NCBI RefSeq assembly: GCF_000186865.1
Contig: NW_008705587.1
Coordinates: 14,602-78,601, forward strand
Source of the DNA: Aureococcus anophagefferens
Taxonomy: Eukaryota > Sar > Pelagophyceae > Pelagomonadales > Pelagomonadaceae
DNA: 64,000 nt
Reading direction: 5' to 3'
Both the position numbers and the translations under genes were made by a program. Under the pieces are notes generated by a model. It saw only the letters and a list, made by a program, of their open reading frames with translations, did no database searches and was not told the DNA's origin. Of the stretch, positions 53,880 to 62,685 are shown piece after piece. Each line of letters opens with the position of its first letter. Position 1 is the stretch's first letter.

Positions 53880-56800
53880 TTAGATGAACATGCCCGCCGG
53901 CGGCGGGTCGGCGGCGCGACGCGCGTGCGGGTCTTCCTCCGGCACCGGTGGCTCCGGCGCCGCCGGTGGCTCCGGCGCTGGGGGCTCCGGCGCCGCCGGT
54001 GGCTCCGGCGCTGGGGGCTCCGGCGCCGCCGGTGGCTCCGCCGGCTCCGGCGCCGGCGGCGGCTCGTTCGCCGGCGGCTCCGCCGGTGGCGCCTTGCCAG
54101 CCGCGTCGGGCCGCTTGCAGGGCTCGCGGCAGATGGGGCAGCGCAGGGGCGTGAGCGTGGAGTGGGCGTGCTGGAGGCAGACCTGGAGGCAGCTCCGGTG
54201 CAGGAGGTGCGCGCAGCGCGGGAGCCGCACGGGCGTCTGCCTGCGTGGGAAACGACCAGTGGAATGGACCGGTCCAGCGACACTTCTCTCGCTCGGTCAA
54301 ATCGACGTCGATTCGGCTGATTTTTTTTGGACGGATCGTTTTCTCTCGGCGAGTGCTCGAGCACAGCAAAGCATCGTGCGTCGAAACTGTCGACTCATTT
54401 CACGTTGAAGTCGCGTTGCGTCCCGCGCGGGCGCCCGCGCGTCGAGCGTCCGCGCGCCGTTTTCGTCGCGCGCGGCGACCGCGAAGCCGTCGTGGCAGAT
54501 GACGCAGATGTCGTCGTAGGCGCGCACGGCGTCGTCGTCCGCCGGCGCGAAGAGCGACCGCGCGTCGAGGTCGCGGCGCGCGGCGGCCCACTCGCGGTGG
54601 TAGGCCAATCGCGCGCGCAGCCGCGCGTGCGCCTGCTGCGCGTACACAGAGAAGAGCATGGACCCCGCGGACAACTCCAAGGAGCCGGACACGAGCTCGA
54701 GGGCGTACCAGGCCAAAATGAACGCCATCTCGGCGACGTCCGCGCAGAACTCGACGCCGTACGACGCGACGCGGAAGCGTTGGTCGTCCGCGTCTCTGAG
54801 CCGCGCCGCGCGGCGCCGCGCGGCGGCGAAGCGGCGCTTCAAGACCTCACCGTCCGCGGTCCCGAAGGCGTCGTCGACGTGGTAGCGCGCCAGCATGCCG
54901 AAGAGCCGGCCCTCGCCGCCGAGGGCCAGGCTCGCGCCGTGGTGCAGCAGCGCCTGCGTCGTCCGTTTCGCGGTCCGCAGCGCGAGCGCCACGGCCTGGA
55001 GCGCCGCCGTCGCGCCGCCGTGGGCGTAGGCCAGCCGTACGATCCACGCCGTCGACGCCAGGGCCACGGCCTCGAGCACGACGAGCAGCCCGAGGAGCCG
55101 CGCGTGGCCGGCCGCGCGGCGAGAGGCCGCGGCGTAGCCGACGCCGGGCGCCGCGGCGTCCGCGTAGCGCGCGAGCCGCGCGCGCGCGACGCGGCTCAGG
55201 AGCGCGACGGACGCCGACGCGCAGGCGACGACTAACGCGAGGACCACGGCCTCGGGCGCCGCGGCCGCCGCGCGGCTGCCGAGCGCGTCGTGGCCGCGGA
55301 TCGGCGCGCCCGTCGCGAAGCTCGTCTCGCACGCGGCGACGGCGCAGAGCGCGAGGCCGCCGAGCGCCTCCTCGACGGCCAGCTTCCGCAGCAGCGCGGC
55401 TTCGTCGTCGTCCAGCTCGCCGAGGCCCCAGGCGACGGCCTTCCAGAACGTCGCGAAGAGGCACCGCCGGCACGCCTCCAGCGCCAGGACCGCGGCGACC
55501 GTCGGGCGCGCGACGTTGCCCAGCGTCGTCTTCAGGAACGCCTTTGGCCCGCGCGCCGCGTAGTCCGCGCGCAGCAGGAGCACGCACAACGCCAAACCCG
55601 GCGTCGCCCAGCCGGACCCGTCCGTGAGCGCGGCGCGCCCCCGCGCGGCGACCGCGGCCGCGACGCCGTCGAGCGACGCGCGCCGCGCGCGCAGCGACGG
55701 CGGGAAGTCGTCCTCGACGGCGTCGTCGCCGTCGTCGTCCACGGCCGCCGCCGGCGCCTCGAGCCAGCCGTCCGCGCGGATCCGGGGCGCGGGCGGCGCG
55801 CCGAGGCGGTCGCGCGCGTCGAAGAGGTTGTCGCGCGCGAAGAGGTTCGCCCGCGGGTCCTCGGCGCCCAAATTCGCGTCGGCGACGAGCCTTCTCACGC
55901 CGTGGGCGAGCAGGCCGCCCACGGCGAGCAGGAGCGCGACGGCGAGGGCGACGGCCACGTAGACGTCGTCGTCACCCGACGCCGCCGCCATGCGGGCGCC
56001 GCGCTCGGCCCACGGTCCGCCGCCGAGCTTGCGCGCGAGCACGCGCCGCAGGAGCGCCTCGCCGCCGTCGGCGCCGAGCGTGCCCTTGAGCAGGGAATCG
56101 ACGACGTCGGGCACGGCCTCGCCCTCGAGCCAGCGCGTCGCGCGGTCGCAGGGGCCCCCGGCGTCGGCCGCGAGGAAGAAGGGCGCGCGCGACGGCCACG
56201 GCTCCGCCGCGTCGCCGTCGCCGCCGCGGTCGATGATGCCCCAGGCCGCGCGCTTCGGCGGCGGGATCGACGCGTTCGTCGCCGCCACGGTCCGCAGGTA
56301 GTCGACGTCGTCGCCGTGCGTCGCCGGGTCCTTGAGGTCGCTGAGGAACCAGTAGTACGACCCCGGCGCCGCGTCGTCGAAGCCGAAGCGCGACACGAAG
56401 AGGTGGTCCTTCCGGAAGGACGCGCCGTCGAAGACCAGGCCCTCCTGGCGCGCGTACCAGCCGTCGATCTGCGCGCTGCCGCTGGCGAAGACGCAGACGC
56501 CCGCGGCCGTCTCGTGCGCCTCCTTGGGCCGGAGCGCGTGGAAGACGGACCCGCCGATGGCCTCGACGAGCCCGCCGTCCTCGCCGATGGCCTCGACGAG
56601 CGCGGCGACGGCGGGCTCCGCCGCGGGCGACGCGAGCGACGCGAGCAGCGACTGCTCGCTCTCGTCGAGCGACGCGAGCAGCGACGCCTCGGAGCCGTCG
56701 AGGTCGAGCGCGCGGAGGAGCCCGCCGTCGTCCTGCCCGAGGTCGAGCACGTAGTAGCTCGTCGTCGACCCGGGCGCCGTCGCCGTCGTCACCTTCGCGC

Positions 56801-56912
56801 CGTCGGAGGCCTCGGGCTTCTTCCAGCCGTGGTACATGTCCGACGTGTAGAACGCGCGCGCGCCGAGCGGCAGCGCACCGAGCCACCACAGGTTCTGGCA
56901 GAACATTTTCAT
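53880..56912 (-). CDS. Multi-pass membrane RING-H2 E3 ligase, HRD1-like
   Basis: Two exons, 56912-54480 and 54236-53880, joined in phase 0 across a 243-bp GT-AG intron, give about 930 aa. A signal peptide ends in LGALPLGARAFYTSD. About 300 luminal residues follow, including FVSRFGFDDAAPGSYYWFLS. Then come about seven hydrophobic helices (VYVAVALAVALLLAVGGLLA onward, and EMAFILAWYALELVSGSLEL). Splicing brings ICVICHDGFA to TPVRLPRCAHLLHRSCL, and LTPLRCPICREPC completes a RING-H2 finger: C-x2-C, C-x-H-x2-H-x2-C, C-x2-C. HRD1 and gp78 have the same multi-helix-then-RING plan and ubiquitinate misfolded proteins at the ER. The C-terminus is a PPAPEPPAAPE repeat. The long N-terminal luminal domain is unusual for HRD1. 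Shorter intron choices that keep extra residues were less satisfying. Confidence 0.72.
53940..54060 (-). repeat. Proline/glutamate tandem repeat in the RING protein tail
   Basis: About three copies of a 33-bp unit around GGCTCCGGCGCCGCCGGTGG, encoding PPAAPEPPAPE on the minus strand. Confidence 0.85.
54233..54425 (+). mobile_element. Diverged introner relative in reverse orientation
   Basis: On the plus strand CTCGGTCAAATCGACGTCGA, then TTCGGCTGATTTTTTTTGGA, then GTTGAAGTCGCG aligns in order with introner copies A and B (CTCGGTC, GGCTGA-TTTTTGGACG, GTTGAAGCGA). The gene it sits in runs on the minus strand, so here the element is antisense. Its ends are worn. GCGTC stands at both ends (54233, 54418) as a possible remnant of the target duplication. 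It lies inside the 243-bp intron of the RING gene. Confidence 0.6.
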
Positions 56913-57270
56913 CCGGATGCCAAGGCGCGAGCGCGTGGGTTTCGCGCCTCGCGCCGGTTTACGCGGCGTCGAGGCGCGCGCAGCTCGCGCTGGGAACCCC
57001 GCGCGGGCGCACCGGCGGCGGGTGCCGCGCGGCAGACCAGCGTGTTGCCGACGCAGCTCTCGGCTGCCGATGAGAGCTTGTGCACCTTAAAGATGCGGCG
57101 TTCAAGTTGAAGAAGTGCGGCCGCACTGATGGGCAGCCTTTGCAACCTGCAAAACGCGCTCGTTTGAGCAAAGACTCGTCTTTGGTTTGCAAGCAAACAA
57201 CCCTGAAGCATTGCAGCCTTTGCGACCTGCAAAACGCGCGCTGAAGAGCCATCGCAGGCACCGGCCTTGC
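56913..57270. promoter_or_regulatory. Divergent promoter region with internal direct repeat
   Basis: 358 bp between the RING gene start (minus) and GT92 start (plus). A segment with GCAGCCTTTGC then ACCTGCAAAACGCGC occurs at about 57131-57158 and 57210-57237 with one change, 79 bp apart. No gene is seen. Confidence 0.5.
57131..57240. repeat. 28-bp direct repeat in divergent promoter
   Basis: Two copies with a single mismatch (CAACCT / CGACCT), 79 bp apart. They could be regulatory or a remnant of tandem duplication. Confidence 0.85.
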
Positions 57271-58269
57271 ATGCGCCCGCCCGCGTGGTGCCCGGCGGCA
57301 CCGCTGGTCACGAATCGGTCGCGGTCGCGGCCCTTCTTCCTCGTCGCGGCGCTGCACGTGCGCCTCTACGACTCGGACCCGGCGAAACTCACCGTGGACG
57401 ACCTCCTGCACTGGCTCGCGTGGCACCGCTACGCCGGCGTGGAAAAGGTCTTCGTCTACGACGCGCACCTCCGCGAGAGCGAGCGCTTTGACGGGGACCC
57501 GCGGATCCGGGCCGCCGCGCGCGCGGGCTTCCTCGAGTACGTCGACTGGGGCGCCGTCGCGCGGCGCAACGTCCGCGCCGACGGTTCCCTGGCGGGCAAG
57601 CACGTCGCCGCCGTGCAGCTGCCCGCCGCGCGCGACGCGCACCGCCGCGCCGTCGACGTCGCGAAGTGGATGCTCCTGGTCGACGTCGACGAGTACGCGT
57701 CCGTCGACGCGGACGAGCCGCCCCGCGGCTTCCTGGGCGCGCGCGTCCGCGCGGAGAGCCGGCGCGCGGAGCGCGGGCGGCCCGTGCGCGTGTCGCAGCT
57801 CGTGCTGCCCACGGTCATCTTCGAGGGCCCGCGCGACGGACGCCGCGGGCCCATGCTCGCGCGGCAGGTTGTTCGGCGGCGCGACGCCGCGCACAACCGG
57901 AGCGCGACGAAGGCAATCGTGCGCCTCGACGCCGTCGCCGAGTACAACGTACACACGTCGTCGATGGCCTTCGGGAGGACTGTCGCCGTGGCGCGGTCGT
58001 CTCTGTTCGTCCGCCACTACCACGCGGGACGATCCGTGGGGTACCGCTCGTGGCCCGAGCTCCGCCGGGACCCGGTGGCGCTCGGCGAGCTCCTCGGTAG
58101 GACGGAGCCCGCGGACTGCCGCGCGATCTGCGACGCCGTCCTCGCGTGCGACCGCGCCGCGGCCGACGACGACGCGCCGCCGCTCGCGCTCGGCGCCGCC
58201 GCCGTCGCCGCCGCGGCCCTCCTCCTCGCCTGCCGGCGACGGCGCGGGAAACGCAAGGGCGCGCGATGA
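57271..58269 (+). CDS. Glycosyltransferase family 92 (DUF23) protein
   Basis: Single exon of 332 aa from the ATG at 57271; the frame is open upstream but has no ATG. The family core is clear: LLHWLAWHRYAGVEKVFVYD (the H-x5-G-V-x-x-x-x-x-Y-D start), FLEYVDWG, PAARDAHRRAVDVAKWMLLV and DVDEYASVD, the D-x-D-E-Y metal and nucleotide-sugar motif. RSATKAIVRLDAVAEYNVHT and RHYHAG are further conserved positions. A C-terminal hydrophobic helix (LALGAAAVAAAALLLACRRR) anchors the protein. The N-terminus lacks a clear signal peptide (MRPPAWCPAAPLV). GT92 enzymes add galactose to glycans in the Golgi of animals and plants. The acceptor here is unknown. Confidence 0.75.
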   Translation: MRPPAWCPAAPLVTNRSRSRPFFLVAALHVRLYDSDPAKLTVDDLLHWLAWHRYAGVEKVFVYDAHLRESERFDGDPRIRAAARAGFLEYVDWGAVARRNVRADGSLAGKHVAAVQLPAARDAHRRAVDVAKWMLLVDVDEYASVDADEPPRGFLGARVRAESRRAERGRPVRVSQLVLPTVIFEGPRDGRRGPMLARQVVRRRDAAHNRSATKAIVRLDAVAEYNVHTSSMAFGRTVAVARSSLFVRHYHAGRSVGYRSWPELRRDPVALGELLGRTEPADCRAICDAVLACDRAAADDDAPPLALGAAAVAAAALLLACRRRRGKRKGAR

Positions 58270-58354
58270 TATCCGTTGGACTCTAGAGTTATTGAAGGGG
58301 GTGCGCGCCCGACTGCGTCCGTCCGGGGAGGGGAGGCATGCGCAGGCCCGCATC

Positions 58355-58398
58355 CGTTGACCGATAAGTGAAGCGACGTTGACCGATAAGTGAAGCGG
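58355..58398 (+). repeat. Two-unit 22-bp tandem repeat before a start codon
   Basis: CGTTGACCGATAAGTGAAGC plus GA is repeated in tandem 21 bp before the ATG at 58420. Its position is compatible with a leader or promoter element. Confidence 0.9.
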
Positions 58399-58419
58399 GC
58401 AGCGTGATGTGACCAAACC

Positions 58420-59981
58420 ATGGTGTCGCACGGGACGGCCACCCAGCTGCGCGTCTACTGGGCCGGCTCCGTCTTCTTCTGCAGCATCGGCGCCATTTGC
58501 CTCGTCCTCGTCGGCCGGTCCATCGCCTCGCGCACGGAGTCGCCGCTGTCGGCGCAGGGAACGCTCCTGAACACGGTGCTGCCCGTGCTCCTGGGCGACG
58601 CCCTCTTCGTGTTCTCGCGCGGCCCGGCGCCCGGAAAACCGTCGTCGCGGACGCGACGCCGCAGGTACCTGCCCTACCACGTCTTCAACCTGTACACGGA
58701 CGGCGGCGGCAACGAGCGCGGCGCCGTCTGCGCCGCGTCGGGCTTCCTGGGCATCCTCGCCTCGACCCTGGGCCTCTGCGGCGCGGCGGCCATGGCCTAC
58801 GCGCCCTGGCGCGCGATCCGCGACGCGGCGGCCTGCCGGCGGTCCCGCGGGGCCCCGCGGGGCAGACTCCTGGCCGCGTGCGCGCTGATGGTGCTCTGGA
58901 GCTGCGGCTGCGCGACGGCGCCGCTGCTCCGGGACAACGTGGGCACGAACCGGGGCTTCTACTGCGCCGTCGAGCGCTGGGCAGCGTCCTGCGGCGGCGA
59001 CGAGTTTCGAGAGCTTTGCACCGGGGAAACATCGTCACCGTCGTGCTCGGTAGGCACTGGGGCGACCCCGTCTCCGCGCTGCCGTCGCTCATCACCTGGA
59101 GCGGCGCCGCGGGCCTGACGGCGTGGTTCCACTACGACACGCGGCGAAAGATCGGCGACCACGGCACGGAGGCCGAGAGCCCGCGCCGGGCCGTGCGCGA
59201 CGCGAGCCGCCTCGGCCTCGGCATCTTTCTGGGCATCCTGGCCTTTTGGGGGCCGATCATCGCGACGATCGTCTGCCACCTGTTGGGGGTGAGGACGCCC
59301 GTCGGCCTCGAGTTCGCCGCGGGTCTGGTCGCCAAGATGAAGCCGCCCTTCGACGCCTACCTGCTCATGCGCCTCAAGGCGCTGCGCGACAGCTTCTTCG
59401 TCCGGGCCCTCGTCGCGCGGCTCCGCCGCATCTCGCGGACGCTCGGCGCCGCGGCGCCGCGGCTGGGCAAGCTCATGCCGAGGCGGCCGAGCGACCGGCG
59501 GCGGGCGTCCGCGACGAAGGCCGACTGCGAGGCCGCCGTCGAGCTGCCGGAGTCGTCGCTCTGCGACTACGCGGGGGCCCTCGAGCCCGCCGAGGGCGTC
59601 GAGGCCTGGGGCGGCGACGAGCGCAAGGTCGAGGCCGAGGGCGTCGAGGCCTGGGACGGCGACGAGCGCAAGGTCGAGGCCGAGGGCGGCGAGGCCTGGG
59701 ACGGCGACGAGCGCAAGGTCGAGGCGCTCCGCGACGACGGCCCGAGGGTCGCGCCCGTCGCCTGGGACGACGGCGGCGACCACCCCGAGGAGCACGGCGT
59801 CGGCCACGTGCTCGAGCACCGCACGTCGTCGCGGCGGTCCATGCTCCTCGCCGGGAGCGCGCCGTCGGCCATATCCCCGCGGAACGTCTTCGCCTCCGTC
59901 GGCGACGGCGCCGACTCCGACGACGACGACGGCGGCCCCGCGCCCGCCTACGCGTCGCCCCGGCGCGCGGAACCCACTTAG
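58420..59981 (+). CDS. Multi-pass membrane protein, function unknown
   Basis: Two exons, 58420-59003 and 59054-59981, joined over a 50-bp GT-AG intron (GTTTCGAG...CTCGGTAG), give 503 aa. About seven hydrophobic helices are visible: VYWAGSVFFCSIGAICLVLV, LNTVLPVLLGDALFVFS, AASGFLGILASTLGLCGAAA, LLAACALMVLWSCGCATAPL, LPSLITWSGAAGLTAWF and GIFLGILAFWGPIIATIVCH. Loops hold Cys pairs (FYCAVERWAASCGG). A long cytosolic tail has basic clusters and three exact-frame repeats of EGVEAWDGDERKVEA. The overall plan resembles a seven-helix receptor, but no family motif (DRY, NPxxY) is seen. The stop overlaps the stop of the convergent neighbour by 3 bp. Confidence 0.65.
59004..59053 (+). other. 50-bp intron
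   Basis: GTTTCGAG at the donor and CTCGGTAG at the acceptor. Removal turns two open frames into one, reading CGGDEHWGDPVSALPS. Confidence 0.7.
59592..59726 (+). repeat. Three 45-bp tandem units in the membrane protein tail
   Basis: Three adjacent units encode EGVEAWGGDERKVEA, EGVEAWDGDERKVEA and EGGEAWDGDERKVEA. The near-perfect DNA identity indicates recent amplification. Confidence 0.95.
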
Positions 59982-60844
59982 CGACCTGGATCGTCGACCA
60001 CGTATGCCGCCGCCGCGGCGAGCGGGGGCGGCGCGTCGGCGCTCTCGCCGCCGCAGGGCATCGCCACGGGCAGCGCCTCGGCGACGACGGGCGCGACGTG
60101 CGCGAAGCGCGGGCCGGTCCAGGCCGCCGTGTGCGCGACCGCGACGGCCACGGGCGCGAGGAGCACGAGCGTCGCGCGCGCCATCGCGCCCGCGAGCTCG
60201 CGCGGCGACTCCCCCGGGGCGCAGTCGTCGTCGTCGTCGTCCTGGCGCGCGTCGTCGACGAAGCGGTGGTCGACGCAGGCCTCCTTGGATTCGAAGGCCG
60301 CGCAGGCGCGGTCCGCGCCGCCGCCGGTCTCCGTGCAGTCGTCGTGGACCCAGTAGTAGAGCGACGCCTCCGACAGGTCGACGTCCTCGTCGGCGCTCTC
60401 GAGGCGCCGGTCGCCGTGCTGGCTCCGCGACGGGCCGTGGCAGCGCAGGTAGGCGTCGACGCGGCGGCCGCAGAGCTCGGACGTCGCGTGCACGGCGTCG
60501 CAGCGCACGCGCAGCGCGCAACTGTGGAGCGCCATCGCGTCCGCGGACGCGTTCACCGCCGCGATCGCCATCAGCGCCGTGATCGCGAAGACGGCGTTCG
60601 CGACGCGCGCCTGGACGCGGCGCGCCTCGCGCTCCGGCCGGCAGACGCCCTGGGCGACGACGACGACGTGCGCCAGCGAGGCGATGAGGCAGGCGAGGAG
60701 CATGAAGTTCCAGACGGGGCCGAGCCAGTAGCCCACGGAGATCAGCACGATGATGCCCACGAAGCTAAAGCAGCCGACGATCAAGTTGAACAGCGCGAGG
60801 TAGACGGGGCTGCCGCCGTGGCGCGCCGGCTGCGCGCGGGCCAT
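59978..60844 (-). CDS. Four-helix membrane protein with acidic loop
   Basis: Single exon of 288 aa from the ATG at 60844. Helices: LALFNLIVGCFSFVGIIVLI, WNFMLLACLIASLAHVVVVA, ANAVFAITALMAIAAVN and LAGAMARATLVLLAPVAVAV. Between helices three and four is a loop of about 130 residues with Cys spaced through it (HSCALRVRCDAV, LCGRRVDAYLRCHG, DCTETGGGADRACAAF, EACVDHRF) and an Asp run. That is typical of an extracytosolic, disulfide-bonded domain. No family is recognised. The stop codon overlaps that of the convergent membrane-protein gene. Confidence 0.6.
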   Translation of the reverse strand: MARAQPARHGGSPVYLALFNLIVGCFSFVGIIVLISVGYWLGPVWNFMLLACLIASLAHVVVVAQGVCRPEREARRVQARVANAVFAITALMAIAAVNASADAMALHSCALRVRCDAVHATSELCGRRVDAYLRCHGPSRSQHGDRRLESADEDVDLSEASLYYWVHDDCTETGGGADRACAAFESKEACVDHRFVDDARQDDDDDDCAPGESPRELAGAMARATLVLLAPVAVAVAHTAAWTGPRFAHVAPVVAEALPVAMPCGGESADAPPPLAAAAAYVVDDPGR

Positions 60845-60976
60845 TGCGATGGGCTGCTAGCCCACAGCAGCCCGAGGAATGGCCATTCCCATGCGCTTTG
60901 CACCTGGGAGTCAACGAGTTTGAGGTGAAGGGATCGAAACTCGATTACCCCGCATCAGAAATCGACGCAAGGCGTG
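60845..60976. promoter_or_regulatory. Divergent promoter region
   Basis: 132 bp between the start of the four-helix membrane protein (minus) and the ubiquitin-like protein (plus). No motif is claimed. Confidence 0.35.
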
Positions 60977-61750
60977 ATGTCGGCGCAGGTTGCGACGACC
61001 GGCGGCCCGCAGATCGGCGCGAACCCGGAGCTGGGCATCTACGTGAACCAGGATGGCGTGGCCAAGTACCCCGGCTGCCACCCGACGCCCGGCATGCTCC
61101 ACCAGACCACCGGGAGCGAGTGGCTCATGGAGAAGCTCAAGCCCGTGACGAGTGGCGAGCTCAAGATCAGCGTCCACTTCCCCAGCGGCCAGATCTCGAC
61201 CTACAAGGTCAACTCGTCCGACACCATCGGGTCCCTCAAGGCGAAGCTGGGCTCGACGTCCATCCTCGACGGCCTCGAGGAGACGCCCAAGGCGAAGACG
61301 CTCGACCTCATGTACATGGGCGCGGTCCTGGGCGACGACGACACCTTCGAGGGCAAGCTCGTCGCGGACCGGAGCGTGCTCACGCAGCTGCCCATGAAGC
61401 GCGAGTCCGCGGCCGACGTCGCCAAGTTCGTCGAGAAGCAGATCGCCGACGTCAAGGCGCTGCACACGGTCCAGTTCCCGACGCACACGGCCAACCTCTA
61501 CGAGCGCATCAAGCACAACCCGGCGCGGGGCCTGGACCTCGACTACGAGATCCCGTCCTGGCACTACGACTACCGCCCCTACAACCAGTACGTGCCGCCC
61601 GTCGACGGCGAGGCGCAGATCCAGGCGCCCGACTACGAGCGCGACGGTGACCAGGCCTGGCGCCGCGACTACTACATCAACGGCCCGGGCAACCAGGCCG
61701 AGGTCAACAACGAGTACGCCATCCTCAACGCGCCGGAGGAGACGGAGTGA
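60977..61750 (+). CDS. Protein with a ubiquitin-like domain
   Basis: Single exon of 257 aa from the ATG at 60977 (MSAQVATTGGPQIGANPELG). Residues about 60-120 read as a beta-grasp ubiquitin-like fold: ELKISVHFPSGQISTYKVNS, SDTIGSLKAKLGS, TLDLMYMGAVLGDDDTF. No C-terminal Gly-Gly is present after it, so it is an integral domain rather than a processed modifier. The C-terminal half is acidic and Tyr-rich (DLDYEIPSWHYDYRPYNQYV, AWRRDYYINGPGNQAEVNNE). Codon use is strongly biased to C-ending codons, as in highly expressed genes here. The family is not recognised beyond the domain. Confidence 0.6.
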   Translation: MSAQVATTGGPQIGANPELGIYVNQDGVAKYPGCHPTPGMLHQTTGSEWLMEKLKPVTSGELKISVHFPSGQISTYKVNSSDTIGSLKAKLGSTSILDGLEETPKAKTLDLMYMGAVLGDDDTFEGKLVADRSVLTQLPMKRESAADVAKFVEKQIADVKALHTVQFPTHTANLYERIKHNPARGLDLDYEIPSWHYDYRPYNQYVPPVDGEAQIQAPDYERDGDQAWRRDYYINGPGNQAEVNNEYAILNAPEETE

Positions 61751-61809
61751 GGCGCCGGCCGGTCTGCGAGCGTCGCCGCGCCTCTTCCCCCGCAACGGCG
61801 TAAATATTA

Positions 61810-62564
61810 CTACACCATGAGGTAGTGGTGGAAGAGGTGCAGGTAGGGCCAGCCGCCGACCTGCGACGGGGGGGGCGGGGTCGCCGCCGCGCGCGGCCGC
61901 CGGGCGCCGGCGCCGCGCGTGCCGGTCGCAGGTCGCCTTCGTCCACGGCGCGTCCAGATCGAACGCGGCCTCGGCCGGCGCCACGGCCTCGAACTCGACG
62001 AAGTCGTAGGTCATGAGCGGCACGTAGGCGCCGTCGACGAGCGCCTCGTTCGTCTGCGGCGGGCGCGCGTGGGCGCGCGAAACCAACGGGACCGGACGCG
62101 GCCGGGCCGACGAGCCTCCGCGGCCAGCGCGTGTCGGCGCGCACGTAGACGTGCGTGCGCTCGGCGCCCGGGATGTCGACGAGCCAGCGCTCGTGGCGCG
62201 ACCCGTCGATGTCGACGTCCGCCTCCGCGAGCGCCGCCGTCGACGGGTACGCCGGCATCGGCATGGCCTCGCCGAGGTAGGACCGCTTGCAGTCCGGGTA
62301 GGGCTCGCCGCGCACGGCGTACTCCTGCGCCGCGTCGTAGCGCCGCGTGAAGTTCTTGCCCGCGTCGAGGCCGAGGAGCACGGCGGCGCGGGCGCGCTTG
62401 TTTACGTAGTCGTAGTCGAGCTGCACGCGGCGCAGCCAGGGCGGGTAGTCCTGCGCTCGGTCCACGAGGTGCGCCGTCGTCTCGACGACGGCGCGGAACT
62501 GCAGCGGGAACTCGGGCGCGGCGCGGGCTAGAGTTGCGAGCAGCAAGCAGAGCCTTGGTACCAT
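61810..62564 (-). CDS. Conserved secreted protein of unknown function
   Basis: Three exons, 62564-62112, 62053-61919 and 61860-61810, are separated by two introns of 58 bp each and give 212 aa. The signal peptide is MVPRLCLLLATLARAAPEFP. Conserved-looking blocks are FPLQFRAVVETTAHLVDRAQ, DYPPWLRRVQLDYDYVNKRA, YPDCKRSYLGEAMPMPAYPS, RTHVYVRADTRWPRRL, LMTYDFVEFEAVAPAE and CDRH joined to VGGWPYLHLFHHYLMV. This block order resembles small secreted proteins common in oomycetes and other stramenopiles. Their role is unknown. The first intron is GT-AG. The second requires a GC donor to keep CDRH-VGGWPYLHLFHHY intact. Confidence 0.6.
61861..61918 (-). other. 58-bp intron with apparent GC donor
   Basis: On the minus strand it starts GCGCGGCGCC and ends CCCCCCCGTCGCAG. 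It restores CDRH-VGGWPYLH. A GT donor further upstream (in GCCGTGG) gives a longer intron but deletes WTKATCDRH. Confidence 0.45.
62054..62111 (-). other. 58-bp GT-AG intron
   Basis: Minus strand GTCGGCCCGG to GCCCGCCGCAG. It joins RWPRRL to TNEALVDGAYVP in phase 0. Confidence 0.7.
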
Positions 62565-62685
62565 AGTGCGAGGGCTGCCCCGTGGCTCGACCGTTGGGAG
62601 TTCCGTTGGGCGACCCGGCGCACTTCGCGCGCACGAATCGCACCACGGAGAGCACGGCACTGTTGGCACGCGGCCAACTTTTACC

